Below, one piece after another: positions 1 through 8,717 of a stretch of DNA of 64,000 nucleotides (its first letter is position 1; each line of letters opens with the position of its first letter). The notes beneath the pieces are model-generated. The model was given only the letters and a program-made list of their open reading frames with translations, ran no database searches and had not been told where the DNA came from. Position numbers and translations under genes: made by a program. This DNA is from Allomyces arbusculus (taxonomy: Eukaryota; Blastocladiomycota; Blastocladiomycetes; Blastocladiales; Blastocladiaceae), in assembly GCA_027604705.1 (NCBI GenBank), contig JADHYV010000002.1, positions 744,001 to 808,000 on the forward strand. The letters are read 5' to 3'.

Positions 1-412
1 TTTGTCGGCGTGATGTTGCGCTGTCGAACTATTCTGGTCTGATGCTGACTGATGCGCCAATTCCATAGAAACGGGCGCGAAGGGCTGGGCGTCATATATT
101 CGCATGCTCGTCGAGGTGCCGCTACTCGTCATGACGGCCTACATTGCGCTCATCCTCGTGCGTCCTGTCCTCGATGCGATTGCCGAAACGATCTTGGCCA
201 TTGTCGCGCCAAACTGGACCGCCGAGGCCGCCCTCGCTGCACGACCACCATCAGTCGCCGTGGTCACGGACGTATCCGTGCAAACGGACCCAGAACCCGC
301 ACCGGTCGCTGTGACCGCACTGCCGCTGTCTGCAAGCGTACAAGCTCGTGACACGTCGTCGCGCATGACGGGCCCAGCACCGACAAAGGAAGAGCCGGCG
401 GTGGACGCATAA
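1..412 (+). CDS. 3' end of a membrane-protein gene, 5' part outside the window
   Basis: I do not recognise a named family. The last exon seems to start at 69, after the acceptor at 67-68 (ccatag), and reads to the TAA at 410-412. It opens with a short polar stretch containing GWASYIRMLVEVP, then one strongly hydrophobic segment of about 25 residues (roughly 104-190). A Pro/Thr/Ala-rich tail of about 70 residues follows, probably cytoplasmic. The hydrophobic segment resembles those at about 2040-2110 and 54330-54420 (shared pattern: V-E/D-V/I, one residue, L, then L/V), and all three exons are entered by an intron of the same phase. It is therefore probably the end of a tandem paralogue of the next gene. 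The upstream exons are not visible, so topology and function are unknown. Confidence 0.5.
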
Positions 413-829
413 GGCGGTGTGCGCGACGTGTTCAGCGTGGACGTGTTGCGATCACCACCAGCAAGTGTTACGACACGGCTGGTCGCGTCGTCAACCCTGC
501 GGGTCTCGTATTCGCTCGTCCTCGGCGTCGTGCACGCGCTGTCGCAGCTGGTCAGCGTGAAGTCGAGGGCAATCCGGCCCAACTTGCCAGTCGCATGGCA
601 CGGGCTTTACAATTGGAACGGGAATACGGGTCCGTGCGGTTGGTGCGCGCCGAGGCAGAATATATATCATCGCGGCCGGCACAGTTGCCAACGCGAGCAA
701 GAACACGTCAGTGTGATTCCTCGCTGCTGAAGCTTTTGCCAAACCCATCATGGTTGCAACGACCCAGTTCAGAGGCAGCCACGCCCAGCGGCGGAATCCG
801 ACAGCGCTGAAGGAAAGTGGATCCAACGC
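413..829. other. unresolved stretch between the two 5' membrane-protein genes
   Basis: No ORF here carries a recognisable domain. A minus-strand frame over 491-826 is hydrophobic in places, and short plus-strand frames overlap it, but none has splice or family support. The stretch may hold the promoter or first exon of the gene that follows. Confidence 0.3.
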
Positions 830-2436
830 GTGTCGCAGTCAAGATCGGCACGGCGGGGCCGCAGTCGCATACCATCTACCACGACGCAGTCCTTTCTCGA
901 CTTGGTACGGCAGGGACGCACTCGCCATCGAGTCCGAAATGGCTCCCGCTCTGTCAGCCCCAGACTGGCACCGCCCCCGCCGTTGAAAACCAGGGCCAGC
1001 CGCACCGCGCGCGCGGGTGCTGTTGTAGTGAGCGAGATGATGACGGGCCCCGACCGAATCGCCGAGGCTGTCGAAGCCCAAGGCGCGGCGTCAACTTTGA
1101 CCACGCCAAGTCCAAGTCGAACGCTGTCTACAGCTGCACTTCTGGCGCTGCTCCCGCCACATCTTCTTTCGACTTTGCCGACACTGGCCGCATTGCGAAT
1201 GCGGCAGCTCTTTCAAGCGGATTCGATATTGGCACGCGCGGCTCGACTTGCTGGCCCCATCGCGGCCGCCGTCGACGCGCCCGGCGCGTTGCGCCCAGAC
1301 CGCGACGCGCCGGCGCCCGTGTGCGCCGCTGCAACTGCTGCAAATGGTCTGAAATGCGTTTTCTTTAACGTTGCAGCAAGTCGGCACGATAGGTGGTTGA
1401 CGACGAGTGATGGGCGGGTTGGTCACAGCTGCAGCTGCTCATGATGCATCGCTGTGCATCACCCAATTTGTGATGAGCATCCATTTTGATGGACCTAACA
1501 AGAAATGGTTTTCTCCGAAAGACAATGCGCTTTCAAGTACGACGCAACTTGGTCTTGATTCGGCGACGGCATCGCGGCCGGTGATGGACGCTGGCGGCAA
1601 GTTCCCCGAACTCGCCAAGAGTACGCTTCCACTGGCTCCGCCAAGCCGCGCGCTCGCCATTCCCTACGGCGAGACCGTGTCGACATTGTCCACCGTGTCG
1701 ACTGCGGCTGTACGCGACATTTCGACCGGTCTGCTCGCCACGGCCTTTGCGGCCTGCGCAAGCACCCAGCCACTCGGCCTATCGACCGGTTTTTGGGGTA
1801 TTCTCTTCGGCACTTACATCACGTCGACGACGCCCGCCGAGGCCGTCAACTTATACGACTACAGCGCGCTCACGACGGTGCGCGAGGCACTCGTCGTTGC
1901 GACCGCATCGGGGTGGTGGGGTCCACACTACGGTACCACGTTATTTGCATTGGGCTTGAATGATTCCTCTTCGGCACTCACTTCGATTGCCGTGAACAGG
2001 GTCTGTCTTTCAACCAGGCCCGCTGCTCGAATGGCACCAGTCACTTGTCGACGTTCCCCTTCTGTTCCTCGTCACGTACGCGACATTGGCGGTCGTCGTC
2101 GCCTGGATCGAGCGTGCTTGGACACGAATTACGGCTTGGTCGCCGCCGTCATGGTCGCCACCGTCCTGGTCGCGCCGCGCATGGTCCACTGTGCGCAGTC
2201 AGCTCGTCGCGTCCTTCTCGCGTGTGGCCACGTTCGGCCCGATTTCCCCCCAAACCGCACCTACCGCTGCGGCTGCGACGACTGCGAGTGCGACGACGGC
2301 GAGCGCATCATTTCGCTCCTTGCTGCCACACGGTTTCTCGTTGCCAATTGTCCGTCGCGAATGGACGCGTATGCTGCCTCACAATGGGTGGCTACGCAAA
2401 GTGCGGCCCGTCTCGTTTCTCGCCAAGGCGCCGTGA
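830..2436 (+). CDS. putative single-pass membrane protein, unknown family (three exons)
   Basis: Three exons close in phase: 830-1346, 1429-1932 and 2018-2436, giving 479 codons plus stop. The introns are 82 and 85 nt; the second has donor GTACCA, a CACTCAC branch-like motif and a CAG acceptor. Exon 1 is basic and Ser/Pro-rich, then carries a weakly hydrophobic Leu/Ala segment. Exon 2 is a Ser/Thr-rich domain of about 165 residues that I cannot place. Exon 3 begins with PLLEWHQSLVDVPLL and one clear transmembrane helix, followed by a tail of about 100 residues with Trp-Ser-Pro repeats and an Ala/Thr run. The helix and the phase of its intron match the gene ending at 412 and the gene at 51972-55110. 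The start is uncertain because no signal peptide is visible at the Met at 830. Function is unknown. Confidence 0.45.
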
Positions 2437-3342
2437 GCTGGCATGGAATCTCCACGATAACCCCCGCTCTGTATGTACCTGCGCCGGCGCAGGCCGCTTG
2501 TGCTGTTGTCTGTTTCGTTCTTGTTGGCGTTTTCCTTTCATTTTGGCAGTTTTACTTTTGCACGCGGCCCAGCCGTCTCACTCGCGCGATTTCGCGAGCG
2601 TGGCATCCACCGCGTTTGTCCGTCTTGAACAAGATCAGGAAAAGAATTAAGGGGAACATGGTTTGTAACGGGCATCGCTTGATGGCTTGACATGAAATGA
2701 AAGATTGGATGACGAGAGCTGCGTCTCACCCGCGTCTCACCAAATTTGATGTCTTGCTTGGATGGTGGTGTGTCAGATTTGTCGCCAAGATTCACTCCAA
2801 TCTCCGTCAAGTATGGACCGCTTCCCGCACTTGGCGCAAACGTCGCCACGAACGTTTGCTGGCTACCGCATCGTCCATGTATGACCAGTCCCAACTATCT
2901 CGCGCCAAGCTGAAGTATCAGCCGCCGATTTGCAGCGGCCAGATTGCTGCTGCTGATGCTTGATCCTTGTTGATCATACCACCAATGTCGAACACGATCA
3001 AATGTTACCTAGGGCCATGAAGTACCGCTCTACATTGCTTTGCCTGACAAATGGACACCTGGACAGTCAATGCGCGACGTGGTTGTCGGCACGTCGCCCG
3101 AATGGCAGAGCCTGTTGGCACCAGCCTTGACCACGTTTGCGTCCAATGTGGCCATGCTCTGTCACTTGTCCGATTTCTTTGCCGAGCTGGACTATTTTTT
3201 GGTGCGCATGCGTTTCTTATCTGTTGTTGTCTAATCTGCACGGCCCAACCAACTCATGATCCATCGATCTCATCAGACGACCCATGCTCGTCGCGCTCAG
3301 TCTGACTCGACCCGCTCCACGACCGCCGCCGATCCGCGCACC
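2437..3342. other. intergenic, with one weak short ORF
   Basis: Upstream of FANCL. A short plus-strand ORF at about 3040-3234 contains SPEWQSLLAP followed by a mildly hydrophobic stretch, faintly like the transmembrane exon of the upstream genes. It could be a remnant of a further copy, but it is too short to call a gene. Nothing else was seen. Confidence 0.3.
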
Positions 3343-4477
3343 ATGATCCCGACCGACCGGCTTCTCGAGCTTGTCGAGGACCTGCAAGCGATTGAGGACG
3401 AGACAGCACTTGTCTCCGCGTCTCCCGGGCTCGACGCACTGACGTTACGCGTACCCGTCCGCGACTCGTCCTCCACTTGGTCAGTGCACGTGCTCGTAGG
3501 CGTCCGCGTCTCACCAATGTACCCCGACGCGGCGCCCGTTTTCGTCTGCCCTGACTTGCCCGGCACCGACCAGACGGTCCCCGGCGCGTGGTCAAGGCAC
3601 GACCGGTTCGCCCGGTGCCTTGAGCAGCTCGGCAAGGTACTCTGCCCTCTCCGACTCTCCATACCTGCCCAAATAGCACCGCAACCAACGCCTCGACCCT
3701 CTCCACCCGTAGCACCTGACCCCATTCGCGTCCTTCTGGGCGGAACTTGCCGACCTCGACCTGCACACACGCACGAACCCGACCACCTCCCCACCACCTA
3801 CCTGGATCGACTCTACATCGACAACGCTTTCATTGGCACCGACCCGCGCATCCGACCCGGCACGCATCGTCGACCTGGGCCAACACGTGTCCGTCTCATT
3901 CACGCTCGACCCGCGCGCGCCACAGCACCCGCCGCGCGATGCGCGTATCACGGGCGTGCCCGGAACGGCGCTGATGAGTATGCGCGAGGCGTGGCGCACG
4001 CGGGTCAATGTGGTCTGGGATGCGGGAAAGTCGGTGCGAGCCAACTTGGCCGCGGTCGTGCAGGTGGAGGTGCCCGCACCGGTGACGGCGGGCGGGATGG
4101 GGATGGCCGAGAACGGACCGGTGTGCGAGGTGTGCTATGAGGGCAGTGAGCCGCCCGAGCATGTGCTCGACGTGGCGTGTGCGTGCGGGCGCGTGTTTCA
4201 TCGCGAGTGTTTGGTGGCGGTACGTTGCCTGGTGGATGTGGGTAAGGGTGGGACGGGGTCGTGAAGGACTGATGCGTCGGTGTGGGAGGGTAGGTGTTCC
4301 GGCGCGAGGGCAAGCGGCTTGCGTTCAACCAGATGTTTGGCGAGTGTCTCGTGTGCCATGCGGTGCGTTGGTTTGGGGACGCTGTGCGGTGGTCGAAAGT
4401 CGATCGTGCTGATATCGTTTCGATTCGCATAGCCCATTTCCGTCAAGGTCATCTAGGAGTGGGAGCGCACGCGCTGA
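3343..4477 (+). CDS. FANCL: FANCL-like E3 ubiquitin ligase, Fanconi anaemia pathway
   Basis: FANCL is the RING E3 that monoubiquitinates FANCD2 and FANCI with the E2 UBE2T at DNA crosslinks in the nucleus. Exon 1 (about 3343-3636) encodes the first lobe of the central UBC/RWD domain. Exon 2 (about 3714-4219) encodes the second lobe; its segment RIVDLGQHVSVSFTLDPRAP aligns with the family's ALGNNVSINIEVDPRHP. The RING begins CEVCYEG and continues CACGRVFHREC. Exon 3 (from 4294) gives RLAFNQMFGECLVC, the counterpart of the vertebrate segment with SFNIIFGECPYC. All eight zinc ligands (C4HC3) are present. Intron 2 is 4220-4293 (GTACGT...TAG). The phase of intron 1 closes only with a GC donor near 3632. 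A last intron 4363-4456 would give a stop at 4477; reading through gives a stop at 4497. The N-terminal ELF domain of about 100 residues found in animals is not seen. Confidence 0.85.
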
Positions 4478-4714
4478 CGCGTCGAAGAGGAAAATGAAAT
4501 GGAAGTCGCTTTTTTTTTGAATTCCAGGCAGCGCGAAGCGCAAGAGAGGCACACCAAAACAAAAGAATGAGAAAGCGGGAGATAAGAGAGCTAGAGGCAC
4601 TATACAATACTGGGCCATTGAAACCAGGACGTGGGGTAAAGCAACGACAAACGACGGAACCAAACGGGCCCAAACCAACAGCAAATCTACGATACGGCAC
4701 GACACGGCACGACC

Positions 4715-5760
4715 TTACGCCTGCTTGGCCTTGGCGCCCTCGACGTCGGCGCGCTGGTAGGCGTAGAGCCGCAACAGGTTGCGCTGCAGCATCGCGACCG
4801 TGACCTTGCCAATCGACGGCACGTACATGGCCGCGCGCTTCTTGACCTCGTCGCCGTTAAAGTTGCGCGCCGACGAAAAGTTGATCGCGACCACACCGTC
4901 CTTAAGCAAACTCGTGTCAACCTTGTAGTTGGGCGACGGCACACCCGTGATCACGACATCGGCCTGCCGCAATGCCTCGTCAGCCGTCAACGTCGTCTCC
5001 ATGACCTGGTGCTGCCGGTGCTGCAGCCCCGTCCCGCGGTGGAACTCGAGCACGTCACCAATATCGACCGAGAGCACGCGCGCACCGTCGTTGGCGAGCA
5101 GAGCGGCAAGCGGGCGGCCCACGACCTCGGACCGGTTCACGATGGCAATCGTCTTGCCATAGAGACGGCCGCCGTAGGGGAGCATCGGGTTGTAAATGTG
5201 CAGGTGCTCGAGCACCTTAACAACGGCGAGCGGCGTGCACGGGATAATGCACTTCTTGGCGTTGGTCGGCGGGTCGAGGAACCGCACGTTGTGGTACATG
5301 TTGTAGCGGTACGTGTGGCAAAGACCCTCGACGTCCTTGGCGGGTGAGACAATGTTCTGGAGGTACTGATCCTGTTGGATTCGATGGGCGACGAGTTTCA
5401 TAGTGAGCAATCCATCCCAACCAAATCCGACAACCAGCGACATGAACGCACCTGCGAGCTGCCAAAGACTGGGTAGTAAATCATGATGCCATGCACATTC
5501 GGGTCGACATTGGCGGCCATGAGCTCGTCCTCGAGCTGTGTGCGCTCCACCTTGCGCAGGTCAAACTTGATGCCGACCTCAGCGCAGGCCTTGCCCGTCC
5601 ACTCGGCGTAGGTCGCCGCGGCCGGATCGTGGTTGGCCAGGAACCCAACGAGCGTCGGGACCACGCCGCCCGACTTCTCGACGGCGAGGCGCACACCCTC
5701 GCGCACTTCGTCTTGGAACTTGGCGGCGATACCCGCAGCGAGAAGCGTCTTGCAGGCCAT
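4715..5760 (-). CDS. MTD1: NAD-dependent methylenetetrahydrofolate dehydrogenase (MTD1 type)
   Basis: Cytosolic enzyme that oxidises 5,10-methylene-THF to 5,10-methenyl-THF with NAD+, feeding one-carbon units to purine synthesis. Exon 1 is 5760-5452 and exon 2 is 5371-4715, split by an 80-nt intron (GTGCGT...CAG). The joined product is 321 residues, against 320 for the yeast enzyme. Conserved stretches include VGFLANHDPAA (about 37-47), GIMIYYPVFG, KDVEGL, the CTPLAVVK segment (around 170), the dinucleotide-binding NRSEVVGRPLAALLANDGA, the VVITGVPSPNYK segment, and GKVTVAMLQRNLLRL at the end. The N-terminus MACKTLLAAGIAAKF starts directly at the first in-frame ATG. Its 3' end lies about 240 bp from the convergent FANCL gene. 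This is the monofunctional fungal form, not a bifunctional or trifunctional C1-THF synthase. Confidence 0.95.
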
Positions 5761-6305
5761 GGTGGATTGGTCGTTAGCAGGCGAGCAAGCGAGTGAGCGA
5801 GCTGGCAGATCAGGACGACGCGGGTCGAGCAGGAGCAAATCGTCGAGGACGAGAGGGGGGAGCGATGTATAAATGTGGGTGCGGGGGATCGAGCATGAAC
5901 GGTTCCGACCTGTCCGATTTGCGATCCAAGTCGGCGAGCAAGGGACCTGATCAGAAAGGAGGCATGAGCGGCCCACGCGGTCGCATTTGCTGCAGCGTCA
6001 CATGACCGCGAAAGATGGCCTCAAAACGACCATCTCATTCCCTCGGAGCGACTCGGCGCGAAACAAGCCGCACAGGCGGGCGCTTTCGGAGCTGGATCGT
6101 ATCACTAATAATACGCTCAAATCATCAAAAATGAGACACGTTCATCACAATATTTACAGGTCTGCTGCCTTCTCAACGAACATGTCGCAACCAGCTCGTC
6201 GACCGAGTTGAGCGAGCTGCACTCGGCAACACACCGGGCCCAAACTGGCCTTGCACCTCAACAGACAGAACAACCACTGATCTTGAATCGGATCGCGCGC
6301 GACAT
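5761..6305. other. intergenic region upstream of MTD1
   Basis: Lies between the start of MTD1 and the 3' end of the next minus-strand gene. It should hold the MTD1 promoter and the downstream gene's 3' UTR. An AT-rich stretch at about 6100-6160 is the only compositional feature. No gene seen. Confidence 0.4.
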
Positions 6306-6743
6306 TCACTCGGCAGCCGCGTCCTTGGCGTCGACATCCTTGGCCTGCTCCTGCTGCGCGGCGTCGATGCGCGCCTTCCACTCTGCAGCCGTACTGCCCG
6401 CCGGCACTTCGAGCACGACCTTGATAAACGGAATGTCCTCGGTCTCCTTGTTGAGCGTGAGCCCAATCGTCTCGCCCGATGCGGCCGACGACGTCAAAAA
6501 GTAGAAGACCTTGCCCTGCGACGTGAACCAGGTGCCCTTGGAGATGACGCCGGGGAGGTGCGTGCCCACGCGCAGGCCCGAGTGGAACCACTCTTGTGCT
6601 TCGGGCGCCGGCACCTCGATCTGGATGATGTCCTTGACGGGCAACTCGATGCGTTTCTTGAGCGCCCACAGCGTGTCGAGGCCCGTGAGCTCGGCGACAA
6701 ACGTGTTGACGCCGTTGACTTGCGCGAGCGAGAGGTTGAGCAT
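6306..6743 (-). CDS. small single-exon protein resembling bacterial PH-like proteins
   Basis: Unspliced ORF of 145 residues starting at the ATG complementary to 6741-6743. The core runs from about residue 35 to 120 and contains the pattern RVGTHLPGVISKGTW, then a GKVFYFLTSS strand and a terminal PFIKVVLEVPAG strand. From memory, this arrangement (an Arg-x-Gly-Thr-x-x-Pro-Gly-Val motif before a Gly-Thr turn and two beta strands) is seen in small uncharacterised bacterial proteins with a PH-like fold. The last 25 residues are Ala/Asp/Lys-rich and probably disordered. There is no signal peptide or membrane helix. The biochemical role is unknown, and the PH-like assignment is an inference from motif memory. 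It is divergent from the PdxT gene, with 666 bp between the starts. Confidence 0.65.
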   Translation of the reverse strand: MLNLSLAQVNGVNTFVAELTGLDTLWALKKRIELPVKDIIQIEVPAPEAQEWFHSGLRVGTHLPGVISKGTWFTSQGKVFYFLTSSAASGETIGLTLNKETEDIPFIKVVLEVPAGSTAAEWKARIDAAQQEQAKDVDAKDAAAE

Positions 6744-7409
6744 GGTGTTGGTGTTGGCTGGTGATGGGTGTTGGATTGCGTCGGAGGAGGAGAGAATGTG
6801 GGGTCGAGTGGGGCGGGTGCGGTATTTGAGTAGATGGTCTGGTGTCGGGTCGCACCTGCGTGCGGCTGTAATGGGTGGCGACGCGTCGAGGCCAGAGCTT
6901 GCGTTTGGCCTCCGAAACGTGCAGTGTTGACGTGTGCTTGCTGTTCTAGTTTGGGAAAGTTCTGCGAATGCACGGTGTTGTTTTCGCATTTCGGTTTGTT
7001 GCCTTTGCTCGCGGGTCGTGCATTTTGTTCCATGCGCGTTCCAGAACTCTTGGCACGGCTTATCCGTGCGGCTCTGGAGTGTGGCAGAGCGCGGTGAGGC
7101 AATGGCCACGCAGCCGTGACTCGAGCATCTGTCAAATCCATCCCCTGCGATCACGCCAACCCGCATCGGCATCTTTTGCTGCCCGCATGGCCAACTCACA
7201 GTCATCGACCCTCCCTCCTTTCGAACCTGTAATCCCGACCCCAACCTCGACAAATGTACAGCCAATCGCGCCATTCAAGTACTGCGGCCTACAGCAGCAC
7301 GGTCGCATCTGCCGCGGTTGCAACAGCTTGAACCGTCCCAACATTGCTGCGACAGCACCTGACACGCTGCCGTCCCTTCCGTCCCGCGCCACTGCTCTGT
7401 CCACGCAGA
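6744..7409. other. divergent intergenic region (shared promoter region)
   Basis: 666 bp between the start codons of the PH-like gene (-) and the PdxT gene (+), so both promoters must lie here. ORFs within it lack family features. No TATA element stands out. Confidence 0.4.
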
Positions 7410-8293
7410 ATGACGACTCCCGCACCGACGACCACGACGGCCAACAACACGACGCGCCCGCTGCGCATTGGTGTGCTCGGTAGGCACCGTCACGTTCGGT
7501 TTTGGGTGCCACGTCTTGGCCAACTCGCGGCATGCTGACCGTGTCCGCCCACGCGCATGGATCTGCTCTGTCACTAGGCTTGCAGGGCGCCTACACCGAG
7601 CATCTCTACATGCTGCAGCGACTGGGCCAGACCGTGCCCCTTGAAGCCCGTATCGTCAAGACGGCAGCCGAGCTCGACCCGGCCCAGATTGACGCGCTGA
7701 TCATTCCGGGTGGCGAGAGTACGGCCATGGCGCTCGTTGCCGAGCGGTCTGGGTGCCTCGACGCGCTGCGCGAGTTTGTGCACAAGCAGCCGACGTGGGT
7801 GCGTTGGATTGCCTGCTCGAGGTCCCGTGAGGGTCCAAAGCGAGTTCCTGACCCTTCCACGTGCCCCTTTCGCTCGGTTCTCGCGATGCGCTGATAGGGC
7901 ACCTGCGCCGGCATGATCCTGCTGAGCACGACGGCGACGCAGACCAAGCAGGGCGGGCAGAACCTGCTTGGCGCACTCGACATCACTGTGCAGCGCAACG
8001 CCTTTGGCAAGCAGACCGAGTCGTTTATTGCGCCGCTGGCCATTGACGGGGTTGCACCGGCCGACCAGCCGTTTGAGGGCATTTTCATTCGCGCACCGAT
8101 TGTCGAGGTCGCCGGGCCGCACGTGCAGGTGATTGGCAAGGTTGATGGCGATCACGGATTGCAGCACGGCGAGCGGATCGTGGCCGTGCGCCAGGGCCAC
8201 CTGCTCGGCACCTCGTTCCACCCGGAACTCACCAAGGACCTGCGCGTACACGCCTACTTTGTGCAAATGGCGCGCGAGGCGCTCGGGCTCTAA
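7410..8293 (+). CDS. PDX2: pyridoxal 5'-phosphate synthase glutaminase subunit (PdxT/SNO)
   Basis: Class I glutaminase that supplies ammonia to the PDX1/SNZ synthase in de novo vitamin B6 synthesis. Exons 7410-7479, 7578-7798 and 7898-8293 close in phase to 228 residues, normal for the family. The N-terminus gives IGVLGLQGAYTEH across intron 1, the hallmark start of this family. Next come LIIPGGESTAM (the PGGEST loop), GTCAGMI with the catalytic Cys right after intron 2, and GTSFHPELTKD with the catalytic His and Glu near the end. Introns are 98 and 99 nt, with donors GTAGGC and GTGCGT. The exon split directly before GTCAGM makes the active-site Cys invisible in any single long ORF. The partner synthase gene is not in the window. 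Confidence 0.95.
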
Positions 8294-8717
8294 GTAGAGG
8301 GAGGGTCGTGGTCGACCGGGTATTGCTTGTCGTATTTTTCGCTCTGTTTGGGGCTGCTGTAGATCATACGCACATAAAATCACTCTTGAGCATGTTCTTG
8401 ACCTGGCCTGGACGAGCCGGTCCGCTTGTAAAGATCGTGGCCGTCGCCAAGTTTCATCTCATTGTCGAATCTCTTTGCCAGGCGAAGTGCTGCTGCCCGG
8501 TGGTCGCGGTTCTGCTACGAAGTGGCACCGCCCGTATTGACATCCTGCGTCTCGCCCCGCTGTCGACGACGACCAACCGCAATCCGCCCTGCAACGCGCT
8601 CGACAGCGCCCACAACTGCCCGCACTCGGTCGGCAAGCGCCCCGGAGACCGACAAGCTCGCCGCTGCCGCCTGCCCGCCGTCCAGAGCGTGCGCACGCGC
8701 TGCAAGCTCGTCCGAGC
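8294..8717. other. intergenic region upstream of the SRA gene
   Basis: 424 bp between the PdxT stop and the SRA gene start. Several overlapping short ORFs are present with no domain or splice support. It probably contains the PdxT 3' UTR and the SRA gene's promoter. Confidence 0.4.
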
